Shown one piece after another: positions 19,838 to 30,440 of a DNA stretch of 64,000 nucleotides (positions are counted from its first letter, which is position 1; each line of letters begins with the position of its first letter). The notes under the pieces are model-generated. The model was not told the DNA's origin. It worked only from the letters and a program-made list of their open reading frames with translations, and searched no databases. Source of the DNA: Lasioglossum baleicum (Eukaryota > Arthropoda > Insecta > Hymenoptera > Halictidae); NCBI RefSeq assembly GCF_051020765.1, contig NW_027469084.1, forward strand, positions 1 to 64,000, given 5' to 3'. The position numbers were made by a program, and so were the translations under genes.

Positions 19838-22290
19838 GTGGCGTCCATTATCCGTAATCACTATCTCGGGAGCTCCGTGCCGGAGGATGACATCCTTCTG
19901 AATGGCCGCAGCGACGGCGGCGCTGGTGGCTTTTCGAAGTGGCGTGAGTTCCACCCACTTCGAGAAGCGATCAAGTGCGACGAGCAGCCATATGTGGCCC
20001 CGGCGCGTACGCGGCAAGGGACCGACAAGGTCAATCGAGACCGTGTGCCATGGTTGCGTCCCTGGGTTCGCGTGTAGGTGTCCCGCTGGCTGCTGCGGTG
20101 TCGGCTTGTATTGCTGGCAGCTCGTGCAACAACGGACGTGACGAGCTACTTCCCTGAACATTCCGGGCCAGTAGTACCTCTGTGCAAGCCGAACGATCGT
20201 TTTTGCTATGCCGAGATGCCCGGCGGCGGGATCGTCATGGTGCTGGCGGAGGAGGGCTTCCCTTTCCCCTGCTGGTACGCAGATCTTCCAGGCGTTGCTG
20301 GCCGTCGGTTCGTTGTAGTCGAGCTGGTGTAACAGGTGTCGAAACAGTTTCCCTTCGCGTATCTGGTAATCGGGAACGGATGCGGGGTTCTGGCGGACTG
20401 CTTCGATCTTCTTCTGGTACCACGTGTCGATGCGCTGTTTGGACTGGAGCAGATTTACATCTGGTACTGGAATATTTCTGGAGAGCGCATCGGCGACGTA
20501 GTTGAGTTTTCCGGGACGATATTTAATATCGAAATCGTACTGCTGCAGTTCGAGGGCCCATCTTGCGAGCCGTCCCGTTGGATTGTCGATCTGCTGCAGC
20601 CAACGGAGTGCTTGGTGGTCGGTCACCACGGTAAATTGGTATCCTTCGATGTACGGCTTCATTTTTCGGATGCCCCATACTACAGCGAGGCACTCCTTCT
20701 CCGTCGCACTGTAGTTTCGCTCGGTCATGCTGAGGGTGTGGCTCGCATAGGCGATAACCCTTTCCTCGTCGTCCGCGCCTTGTGTCAGGACCACCCCTAG
20801 TCCGTAGTCGCTGGCGTCCGTTTGGAGCGTAAAACGCTCCGAAAAGTCTGGGCACGCCAGTATCGGGGCGGCGACGAGTTTCTGTTTCATTTCCCGGAAA
20901 GCCGTTTCTTCGGCCTCGGACCACCTCCACTTCGCGTTCTTTCGCGTCAGCTTGGTCAGTGGTTCCATCAGCTCGGCAAAATTTGGTACGAAGCGGCGGT
21001 ACCAGGACGCCATTCCGTGGAATCGTCGTACGTCCCGGATGTTCTTTGGCGTCGCAATTTTGGCGATCGCGTCCGTTTTCTCCGGATCGGTGCGTATCCC
21101 TTGCTGGTCGACCACATGTCCCAAGTATCGGAGGCTGTCCACACAGAAGCGACATTTATCCGGGTTCAGCCTGAGCCCGGCGGCCCGCAGGCGTTTGAAG
21201 ACCTCACGCAGATGCTGCTGGTGGGCTTCAAATGTCGGGCTGATGATAATAATGTCGTCTAAGTAGGCGAAGGCGTAGGGCTCTAGTTCTGGTCCGATGA
21301 TACTGTCTAGAAGTCGCTGGAACGTTGCTGGTGCCGAGTGCAGGCCAAAGGGCATTACTTTAAACTGGAAGAGCCCTTTTCCGGGCACCGTGAACGCCGT
21401 CATTGGTCGGCTGCTGTCTTCTAGGGGGACCTGCCAATATCCGTTCTTTAGATCGAGCGTCGTCAGGAATTTGGCGCCGCGTAGTTTGTCAAGCGTCGCT
21501 TGTATATGTGGCAACGGGTACGCGTCTTTTTCCGATCTTTCGTTCAGTTTCCTGAAATCGACGCAGAATCGGGGCTTCCCGTCCTTCTTTTTCACTACGA
21601 CAACGGGCGAGCTCCAGGGGCTGTTGGAGGGCTCGATCACTCCGTCTCGTAGCATTGATTCGACTTCGGTGTCGATGACGGCCTGCATCGCTGGATTCCG
21701 TGGGCGATACCGTTGTTTTATCGGCGTTTCGTCTGTTAACTTGATCCGATGCTGAACGAGGTTGGTGCGGCCCGGCACGGTTTGGAATAGTTCCATCTCG
21801 GCTGCGATGAAATCGTCTAGCTGCTCGCGGTCAGTGGTACTGGGGGTGAATAAGCCCGTCTCTGTAGCTGACGTCTCTGGGACCTGCTGTTCCTCGGCGA
21901 GGTACGCCACGGGCCATGAGGCAATGTCGGCCGGTGGTTGTATATTGATTCCCAGGGCGGCGATAGTCTGTATGCCCAGCAATACCTGCGGTCCCATCTT
22001 GGGCAGCACGGTGAATTCATGTTCCCATTCGTGCCCCATGGTGACGAATGGGAGTCGTAACGTGCCGTTGGGGCGTGTATTCGATCCGTCTGCCATTCCG
22101 ACGAGGCCGGTCGTTGTCCGTGGGGCGATACCTTGTTCCCGGGCCCATTCTTGTACGTCCTCATTGACGCAAGATAGTTGTGCTCCCGTGTCGAGGAGGG
22201 CCTCTACCTGCCGACCAAGGATCAGTATTGATAGCCGTGGTCGGGGTGTATAGTTTATTGCGGGGGACGGCGGTCGTTCGATTGCGCCGC
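19802..22290 (-). pseudogene. pol: GyA pol, truncated in integrase and fused to satellite
   Basis: Pol processes Gag, copies the RNA and integrates the cDNA. Protease is seen as LLDTGAQLSC near 22170-22200, the RT active site as AYLDDIII (YLDD at 21254-21265), RNase H as TLQTDASDYG, and the integrase zinc finger as HHDDPAAGH...CCTSCQQ. In the core the first D (SIDLVGPL) and second D (ITDNGR) are present, but the third acidic residue is lost. Just after ITDNGRH the frame enters the satellite monomer and by chance stays in frame with the last ten codons of the R1-like ORF2 (RRPPGKGPQT, stop). Pol overlaps the end of gag in the -1 frame. Not functional for integration. Confidence 0.9.
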
Positions 22291-23262
22291 GCCCCTCGGC
22301 CCGTTTCCCGACGGGTTTCCGGCGTACTGGTTACCTGGCGGGTGACACTCCCGGGTGAGCACTCCGTCTCGGCCGCACCGGGCACAGAATCGCCGATATA
22401 TGTTACGACACTCGAAGCGGTTGTGGCCCCGCTGTTTGCACCGCCAGCAATACGTGATGGGGCTGTATGTGTCGTTCGCAGAGTTCACTGGGTTTGCCGG
22501 TTGCTGACCGGCATTGTACGGGGCCGCCACGTCAGGCGTGCGATGTTCCGGGCCAGCTTCGTAGGCGGTGCCCCGTGTAGGAGGCCGCTGCATTTTGTTT
22601 TTTCGTTCGAGGGCCCTCTCGATGCGTTGTACTTGGCCCAGTAAGTCGTCCAAGTCCTTGACATGCGCCGGATTAATTACGACGATATGTTCCGGCAGCA
22701 TGTTTTCGTAGACCGTCTCTAAGTAGTCCGTGGTGGGTATGTCGGCCCGCCGCATCAAGGTGATGAGAGCGTTCATGTACTTCTGGAACGGCTCTCCAGG
22801 CTGTAGCTGCGTCTGCTCCGCGGCGAAGTTAGCGATGAACTTCTTCTTGAAGTCCGCCCACGTGGCAATCCCGTGTTTGCTATTACGGTACCAAACTTGC
22901 GCGTCTCCGCGTACAAGCTCGGTGACTCCCCGGAGTAATTCCGCGTCGGAGAGGCAGTACGTCTCTTGTAATTCGGCGAGACGTTCGATGAACGCATGTG
23001 GGTCTTTCCCGTCCGTAGTGCATGCCCATTTTCGCATGCGGTCCATGTTCTTTCCGGGGTCGTCCGGTGACTCGACGGTGATGACCGTTTGCGCGGGTGT
23101 TTGCGTAGGCGGCCCGCTGGCCGCTGGTTTCGGTTCGTCCATTCTGAACAATTGTTCCCCGAGATGGTGCGCACTCGCACTCGTGTTCGTGTTCGTAGAC
23201 ACTGTCCCTGGCGATCGGCGCTAGATGTCGCGGCACTGTTACACTTGTCCGGTTTCACTGGT
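19838..23262 (-). mobile_element. GyA: internal fragment of a Ty3/Gypsy element, no LTRs
   Basis: The fragment runs from ~60 bp upstream of gag to the middle of the integrase core. Neither LTR, PBS nor PPT is present. The array stops at ...GTCGGCC (19837) and resumes at CCTCCTGG (23263); compared with an intact monomer 27 bp are missing at the junction and there is no target duplication. The protein sequences are close to GyC and GyD, so this is the same lineage. Confidence 0.85.
22255..23202 (-). CDS. gag: GyA gag
   Basis: Structural protein of the retrotransposon particle, 315 codons from ATG at 23202. It shows a capsid-like retrotransposon Gag core (RMRKWACTTDGKDPHAF, then LVRGDAQVWYRN) and a nucleocapsid with one canonical knuckle CWRCKQRGHNRFEC and a second finger CARCGRDGVLTREC in which the histidine position is valine. 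It ends DRRPPQ-TAA after a run of five C, and pol continues in the -1 frame. The ORF is intact, but the element has lost its LTR promoter, so expression is doubtful. Confidence 0.9.
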   Translation of the reverse strand: MSTNTNTSASAHHLGEQLFRMDEPKPAASGPPTQTPAQTVITVESPDDPGKNMDRMRKWACTTDGKDPHAFIERLAELQETYCLSDAELLRGVTELVRGDAQVWYRNSKHGIATWADFKKKFIANFAAEQTQLQPGEPFQKYMNALITLMRRADIPTTDYLETVYENMLPEHIVVINPAHVKDLDDLLGQVQRIERALERKNKMQRPPTRGTAYEAGPEHRTPDVAAPYNAGQQPANPVNSANDTYSPITYCWRCKQRGHNRFECRNIYRRFCARCGRDGVLTRECHPPGNQYAGNPSGNGPRGAAQSNDRRPPQ

Positions 23263-23788
23263 CCTCCTGGCGGAGAAGGGGTCGGCTTCCCTCTCCCTCT
23301 CCGCTGCCTCCTTCTGCGTTATCATAATCTCGCAGAAGGAGGCAAACGCTGCTCTTGACCTCTCGCTGCCGATCATGTGGTCGACCACGACCGGCAACGA
23401 GAGGTACATCCCAATAACGCCCCTTAGGTCTCTGCGCGGCGCCGACCATGCTGGACATTCTTCCAGCGTATGGCGCACAGAGTCCTGGGCCTCCTCGCAG
23501 TGGTGGCACTGCGATCCTCCCAGTGCCAGTTATGAACACACAGTTTGACGAAACGGCGGTATGCAGGTAATTTAACTTATGCGCATGCATTGCTGCAACT
23601 TGTGCTGTATAATTTAGAATTTTTGTTACCGCGGCATCCGATTTTTATACATGTGCAAATACTCGTACACGCTGCATTGTATTTTCTTCCGCATGCGACA
23701 AGGAGGGGACAGAGGCGAGTTCCGGCTAGCGTCTGACCCCTCCCCCCGTCCCAGCCCCCTGGTCGACCCGCATAAAACTTAAAAATAT
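23263..23788. repeat. Satellite array, remainder of monomer 2 (left of solo LTR)
   Basis: Continues monomer 2 after GyA, from CCTCCTGGCGGAG to AAAAATAT. Contains the ORF2 fragment remnant and the 250 bp unique part. The last four bases ATAT are the left target-site duplication of the solo LTR. Confidence 0.9.
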
Positions 23789-24688
23789 TGTAACAGACCT
23801 GTACGATGCAGGCCTGTCACTATGAGACACGCACCGAACATAACCGAGCGACGCCGAAGTTCACCGAGCGCGCCGTCCGTATACGACGCGCTACGATGCA
23901 CGATCCCGCGCTCCAAGCCATGTTCGGCGGGAAACGGACGCCGAGGTTCCGCCATCTTGAGGAAGGCGGAAACTCGACGTCACACATCCGTTCCCTTCAC
24001 ACCATTCCCCCACCACCAATCTTCGCCTATAAAAGGCGATGCAAACGAGGCACGGGTCTCTTTTCCAGCCTGGGCAGCATCCTGGGCACATCCCAAAGTA
24101 TTGGTAAGTGGTACTGATACTTTCCTACTTTCCCACGCTCGTCGTCGAGTTGTCCGCAGCATCGGCCTCCTCGACACCGGCGTTTCCCACCGGCGTGACA
24201 GCAAACACGCCAAACAGAGAGGGCAGCATCCCGAACACACTTCTCGGGCAGCATCCCGAGAACTCCGACAGCTACCGGAGACGATTAAATGTAGGGGCAG
24301 CATCCTCTACATTTGCCGTAGAACCGCCACGAGGAACTTCCCAACTCGTGGCCGGGTTTTCCTGAACCGTTCCTCCTGAACCCAGTCGCCGGTATCCATC
24401 ACCAGGTCCACGCGATCGCGTCGCGCCGCGATAAACGGTCGCAACAGAAGCACCAGTAGAAGCACGGGCCGGTAACACGATTCATCCACACAATGAGTCC
24501 GCGAACGTACGTTGAGTGAGCCCGGAAATACATAAACACGTTGTCGTTATTTCACACCCCGCGCACTTCGTCCAATTTCAGCTTCCGTCGATTCTCTCGC
24601 CGATTCACGAACCTGGCGCGACGAGCTATCGCAGCACGAGAGGGTACGACGCCGCGACGACATCTCCGCCGGAAGCAGAACCGTTACA
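23789..24688 (+). repeat. Solo LTR of a Ty3/Gypsy element (900 bp)
   Basis: Begins TGTAACAGACC and ends CCGTTACA, flanked by ATAT at 23785-23788 and 24689-24692. It contains a promoter (TATAAAA 24028-24034), a splice donor GTAAGT at 24104-24109, and four GGCAGCATCC words that form hairpins with constant loop CAGCAT. The beginning (terminal hairpin) is shared with the LTRs of GyC and GyD, but the body differs, so it is a related separate family. It arose by LTR-LTR recombination of a full element. Confidence 0.9.
24028..24109 (+). promoter_or_regulatory. Solo LTR TATA box and splice donor
   Basis: TATAAAA at 24028-24034 is followed 76 nt later by GTAAGT (24104-24109) in the context ATTG-GTAAGT. 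GyC and GyD have the same spacing. Confidence 0.6.
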
Positions 24689-26650
24689 ATATGATAAAAT
24701 AAAAGATAAAATCTATAAATGAAAACGTGTATAGATAAAATAGATCAAATAAAAGTCAATAAATAAACAAATAATAATAAGTAAATAAATACAATGGACA
24801 AACCACAACAAACATAAGAAGGGGGGGCAAAATAAAGGGGAATAATAGATAAAGATGAAATTTATAACATAGAATATAAAATATATATAGAATAAAATGA
24901 AATATTATAAAATAAAAGGAGGGGGGTCGACCGGCTGGTCGCATCTTTGTAGAGGGGGGGGATTATTGCACCACCTCGCCCCCCGCGACTTGCCCACCTC
25001 GGGGGCGCCTTAACGGCCAGCCCCCCTTGGCGGAAGTACTTAGTAGTCCCACCGCCGCCATTACGTCTGCGGCCCCTTACCGGGAGGCCGTCGGCCTCGT
25101 CGGGGTTGCCCCGCCGATGCTAGCCTCCTGGCGGAGAAGGGGTCGGCTTCCCTCTCCCTCTCCGCTGCCTCCTTCTGCGTTATCACAATATCGCAGAAGG
25201 AGGCAAACGCTGCTCTTGACCTCTCGCTGCCGATCATGTGGTCGACCACGACCGGCAACGAGAGGTACATCCCAATAACGCCCCTTAGGTCTCTGCGCGG
25301 CGCCGACCATGCTGGACATTCTTCCAGCGTATGGCGCACAGAGTCCTGGGCCTCCTCGCAGTGGTGGCACTGCGATCCTCCCAGTGCCAGTTATGAACAC
25401 ACAGTTTGAGGAAACGGCGGTATGCAGGTAATTTAACTTATGCGCATGCTTTGCTGCAACTTGTGCTGTATAATTTAGAATTTTTGTTACCGCGGCATCC
25501 GATTTTTATACATGTGCAAATACTCGTACACGCTGCATTGTATTTTCTTCCGCACGCGACAAGGAGGGGACAGAGGCGAGTTCCGGCTAGCGTCTGTCCC
25601 CTCCCCCCGTCCCACCCCCTGGTCCACCCGCATAAAACTTAAAAATATGATAAAATAGAAGATAAAATCTATAAATGAAAACGTGTATAGATAAAATAGA
25701 TCAAATAAAAGTCAATAAATAAACAAATAATAATAAGTAAATAAATACAATGGACAAACCACAACAAACATAAGAAGGGGGGCAAAATAAAGGGGAATAA
25801 AAGATAAAGATGAAATTTATAATATAGAATATAAAATATATATAGAATAAAATGAAATATTATAAAATAAAAGGACGGGGGTCGACCGGCTGGTCGCATC
25901 TTTGTAGAGGGGGGGAGGGGATTATTGCTCCACCTCGCCCCCGCGACCTGCCAACCTCGGGGGCGCCTTAACGGCCAGCCCCCCTTGGCGGCGGTGGAAG
26001 TACTTAGTAGTCCCACCGCCGCCATTACGTCTGCGGCCACATACCGGGAGGCCGTCGGCCTCGTCGGGGTTGCCCCGCCGATGCTAGCCTCCTGGCGGAG
26101 AAGGGGTCGGCTTCCCTCTCCCTCTCCGCTGCCTCCTTCTGCGTTATCACAATCTCGCAGAAGGAGGCAAACGCTGCTCTTGACCTCTCGCTGCCGATCA
26201 TGTGGTCGACCACGACTGGCAACGAGAGGTCCATCCCAATAACGCCCCTTAGGTCTCTGCGCGGCGCCGGCCACGCTGGACATTCTTCCAGCGTATGGCG
26301 CACAGAGTCCTGGGCCTCCTCGCAGTGGTGGCACTGCGATCCTCCCAGTGCCAGTTATGAACACACAGTTTGAGGAAACGGCGGTATGCAGGTAATTTAA
26401 CTTATGCGCATGCATTGCTGCAACTTGTGCTGTATAATTTAGAATTTTTGTTACCGCGTCATCCGATTTTTATACATGTGCAAATACTCGTACACGCTGC
26501 ATTGTATTTTCTTCCGCACGCGACAAGGAGGGGACAGAGGCGAGTTCCGGCTAGCGTCTGTCCCCTCCCCCCGTCCCACCCCCTGGTCCACCCGCATAAA
26601 ACTTAAAAATATGATAAAATAGAAGATAAAATCAATAAATGAAAACGTGT
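24689..26650. repeat. Satellite array, end of monomer 2, monomer 3, part of monomer 4
   Basis: Monomer 2 resumes in register after the solo LTR; monomer 3 starts at 25060 and monomer 4 at 26024, cut at 26650 by GyB. Monomer 2 has a 9-bp deletion near 25030 that removes one arm of the conserved GC hairpin. Confidence 0.9.
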
Positions 26651-28373
26651 TGTGACGTTGCAAGCGAGCGACGTCACTTCTCCGTTTGATAAACGGTCAG
26701 AGAACCGTATCGGGAGTGAACCGGACCGACCGTGAGTGAACGCAATAACCACCCGCAACTTAGAACGCTCCTTGAGGAAGAGATCAAAATCGAAGATCGC
26801 TTCTAATGCCATCTGTTGCACGCACCGAGAGCAATTACTCTCGGGAGCGTGCCTAGGAAGCAACAAATACCGACAAGCCGCCCCGCACCAGAGGATCACC
26901 CGACGACGAAATATTGGCCGCCAACAAAAACCATTCCGGATCCGGAGAAGTGGCAGAAGGCACCGATGCACACGAGCCCGTAAACTCGGAGACGACGTGC
27001 CAGGACGATGGGGCTGCAACGACATAACATCGTCATTTTGGTGGTCCAGCCGGCGTCTCACCCTCCTACAGTCGGCCCCGGCAAGGGTGGTGCGGAGGAG
27101 CGCCTGAGAGGACGAGTCCTCGCCGATCGTCTTCGACGATCGGCCATTGGTGTTTGACAGGTCGTGGGTCCAACGACCCGTTCTGATAGGTCGATCCTGC
27201 GACTAGAGTAGTTGCGTTGCGGGTGCGCCCATAGGGAATTTCGGCAGGACGAAGGAGTGGGGAGATCGAGAATCGAAGCGCTCCGTCGATGCGACGACGG
27301 ATCACTGTCGCGCTGGTTATCGAGCAGATCGGTCGAGTTTCCGCAATTTCATAGAGATTTTCCGTGTTCCGAATTACTGAACGAAGTACGCGTCGCGGGT
27401 GGTTGTTGCGAAGTTGTTCGAGAACGATTCCCGAGCGTAGGCCAAGAGTTCCGGCCCTCTGTGCAGAAATCCGACTAGCAGATACCGCATGGTAAGTCGA
27501 TTACGTGATCCTCGTTCGTATTTCGGGCTGGCTCGACATTTAGTGCGAGGACGAGGCAAGTGCGTATCGTCCTCGAACTGTTGGTGATAGCCGAGGCCCT
27601 GGGCCTCGTGCTTTGGCGCTCGCGTACTCTGGGAGACGCTTTGAGCCTTCGTGAACAGTGAACGGTCTTCCCCCTTCGAGTAGTCGAAAGTCTTCCTCGA
27701 GGAGCCGCGTCGAGAAAGGATAATTTCGGGTAACCGCGAATTCGGTAAAATAGCGTCCATCGCGCTCGGCAATCGCGCGCCGGTCCGTCGAGATTACGCC
27801 GAACATCTGCGTCTCGCGAATTCCGTCTCCGTTGAGGCGAGCATTGTACCGTCGTACCGTACTTTTCTAGAATCGCGAAATCTCGAATACGCGTTCCGCG
27901 ATCGACGATCTATCGCACTAGTGTACAAGGAGCGCGGGCTCCCGGGTTGCGGCCACGTGGCCGCCCTTCTGTAATTTATCATCGGACAACGAATAAATTC
28001 ATTCGAGCCCTAATTGTTCGAGTTATTTCCGACCTGCGAGATCCGCCCTGCCGCGAGGGCTGTCCCCGTTATCCCCTGTGTCCGAACTCCTGGCAGTCGG
28101 TGTCGTCGACTTTCGTTCGTGATCGCGAGGAGAGTCGCAACTCGTGTTCGACGTCCTCGAACACGAGACTTTCGCGTTTCTTAGTGCGGTACTTCCGAGT
28201 ACCTGGCGCCCGAACAATCTTTAGCGTCCGATTCGACTCTTCTCGTCAATTCTCTTTGTCCCGAGAGGACCGTGTCCGCGCGGCCGCGCACGGCCCGTCC
28301 TCAGCGGCTGTAAATTCTCGGGGTTGACCGTGTCCGCCGGTCAACAAGCCGGCCGAATACGGGCAACGTTACA
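26651..28373 (+). repeat. GyB 5' LTR (1723 bp)
   Basis: Starts TGTGACGTTGC and ends GCAACGTTACA, three bases before the PBS. A GTAAGT donor lies at 27492-27497; no clear TATA box is seen upstream of it, so the promoter may be TATA-less. The LTR contains several strong hairpins, e.g. CCGATCGTC-TTC-GACGATCGG near 27122-27142 and GAGGCC-CTG-GGCCTC near 27592-27606. Confidence 0.93.
27492..27497 (+). promoter_or_regulatory. GyB LTR splice donor
   Basis: GTAAGT in CATG-GTAAGTCG. Candidate donor for a spliced ORF3 message with the acceptor at 33595-33596. The same site is present in the 3' LTR near 45080. Confidence 0.4.
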
Positions 28374-28376
28374 AAT

Positions 28377-28394
28377 TGGCGCCCGAACAGGGAC
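28377..28394 (+). promoter_or_regulatory. GyB primer binding site (tRNA-Lys)
   Basis: TGGCGCCCGAACAGGGAC, 18 nt complementary to the 3' end of tRNA-Lys of the type that primes lentiviral reverse transcription. It is three bases downstream of the LTR. Confidence 0.95.
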
Positions 28395-29201
28395 CTCTCT
28401 CTCGCAAGGGTTTTCCCCGAGAACAGAGAGAGGCGCAGGGATAACGTCGGACTCTCGCGGGTAGATTACGGTACGACGCCGCGAGTAAAATCTACGGAAA
28501 TCTCGATCCGACGGACAACGAATCGAACGAAACGACGTATAGCACGAGTCGAGCAGAGCGAAAATTACGCGCGTGCGAAGCGAAAATCCTTTCTGACGGA
28601 ATCACGCTCAATCCAAACCGTTCAAGGAAGACTTCGAGAGCCAGTGCGACGCATTTCTTGTCTTTCATGTTTTTTTTTTCTTGTTTTTTTTTTGTCAAGA
28701 GTAGCACTAGAAATTTCCGAATAATAAATTGTTGTGTGTAATTTTATTGTGTCCCTTGGTGAGGGGAGTGTACGTTTTCGGTGCTGGGCGAATAATCGTG
28801 GCCTAGTCGAATCCTGCTCTCCATAAGTCGTGTTGTTCATTTAGTTGTTCGATATACTATTCGCGATTTCAGGACTTTGGAATTTTTTTTTTCTCTCACA
28901 AGTCGTCTATTAGTCCGGGTTATAAATAGCTTTTGTGTAGGGTACTGTATGGTGAGGCAAACCGTTAGTGAAAGAGCCATTGTTCGTGACTTTGAAATAA
29001 GAATAATATCGAGATTAGGCGAAGACAAGGGCGAGAAATTTCGAACTGTTTAACGGTTGAGAGTTGCGTGAGCCGTTACGTGACTCCGGCGAGGGGGGAA
29101 AACCGAGCGCCCGGGCGCGCAACGTAAACATCGCGCGGCCGAGAGGCCTTGAGAGTTCGATACAGCGGGAAGAAAACAAACCGCCGTAGGCCGCGTCGAA
29201 A
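28395..29201 (+). other. GyB leader
   Basis: 807 nt of untranslated leader between PBS and gag, with T-rich tracts near 28672-28693. GGTGAG words near 28757 and 28950 are alternative donor candidates. Confidence 0.6.
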
Positions 29202-30440
29202 ATGCTGGGCGTCTCAATAAGAGAACCAGACAACGTTTCCTTGTACAACGAATGCGAGATAGACCCGGGGGAAGGGATGTCCAGTGACCCTCAACCGGGT
29301 GACGAAAATTCGGCAGTTAGGCCGCGAATTCCGATGAAACAGGAAAATCCCGAAGCCGGCACATCGGGCACGGCCATAAGAACCGAGGGAGACTTTAGAT
29401 CCGCGCCTCCGGCAGAGAGACCGCACTCAACAGCACCATTCGATATAATTCGAAAATGGCGATTGAAATTCTCGGGCAAATCACACGAGGATCCGGAAAT
29501 GTTCCTCTCCCGATTAGAAGATCTAAGGGCCAGCTCGAATTTGAATGATGCTGATCTGCTGCGCTGCCTACCGGTGTGCTTGACCGATAAAGCCGCGCTA
29601 TGGTATAAGAATCGCGGCGGATTTAGAACATGGTCGAGATTCGTGCAGGAATGGCGGGAAAATTACTTCGATCCTAATTATCAGGAACTGCTAGAACGCG
29701 ATTTGAGAGTCCGGAAACAAGGTCCGGACGAACCGATACGGGATTACATAGCGTGTATGGAGGCTATGATCAATAGGTTAGAAAGGCCGTGGACCACCCA
29801 CAAAGTGGTAGAAAGAATTTATTACAACGCGCGAGAAGAACTACGGAACGCGGTATCATTCGTAGATAACATGACCTTAGGCCAGTTAGAAAGGAAATTG
29901 CGGGCAGCAGAGAGTAATATAGTACCCGGAAACGCGGAGTACTACCGAGCGCCTCAACTGGCGAATAAATACTTCGCATACAATCCGGCGGATTATAAAA
30001 AGTACCCGAAAAGCAACAGTAACGAGAAACAAAACAAATTTCGGGAATACGAGTCCGCGAACGCTGTAGAGTGGTACGATAGTACCGACAGTAACGAAAG
30101 CGAGAAGGGGTCGCCCGAACGTAAAGGTCGAGGAGCGCGTTCAAATAACAAATCGAATACGCAAAGTAGTTCTCATTGCGGACCGAATAATAAATCCTGC
30201 GCGAAACACACCGCGTGCGCAGTAAAACCGTCGGAAAACGAACCGTCGGCAAAAGGCAAATGTTGGAATTGCCAAAAAGAAGGTCACTTCGCGCGATACT
30301 GTAAAGCAAAAAGAGTCATCCATTGCTATAGTTGCGGGGAGCAAGGAGTTACTATTCGCGAATGTCGTAAATGTGATCGAAAACCGGGAAACTGGAAACG
30401 GGACCGCTCGCAGGGGCCGGATCGATCCTGGAAACAATAA
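29202..30440 (+). CDS. gag: GyB gag
   Basis: 412 codons from the ATG at 29202. The acidic N-terminus is followed by a retrotransposon Gag capsid-like core (IIRKWRLKFSGKSHEDP; CLTDKAALWYKNRGGF) and a basic nucleocapsid with CWNCQKEGHFARYC and a second finger CYSCGEQGVTIREC lacking the usual histidine. The last codon overlaps the pol ATG in the arrangement TAATG (30438-30442). It forms the particle and binds genomic RNA. The frame is intact. Confidence 0.93.
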   Translation: MLGVSIREPDNVSLYNECEIDPGEGMSSDPQPGDENSAVRPRIPMKQENPEAGTSGTAIRTEGDFRSAPPAERPHSTAPFDIIRKWRLKFSGKSHEDPEMFLSRLEDLRASSNLNDADLLRCLPVCLTDKAALWYKNRGGFRTWSRFVQEWRENYFDPNYQELLERDLRVRKQGPDEPIRDYIACMEAMINRLERPWTTHKVVERIYYNAREELRNAVSFVDNMTLGQLERKLRAAESNIVPGNAEYYRAPQLANKYFAYNPADYKKYPKSNSNEKQNKFREYESANAVEWYDSTDSNESEKGSPERKGRGARSNNKSNTQSSSHCGPNNKSCAKHTACAVKPSENEPSAKGKCWNCQKEGHFARYCKAKRVIHCYSCGEQGVTIRECRKCDRKPGNWKRDRSQGPDRSWKQ

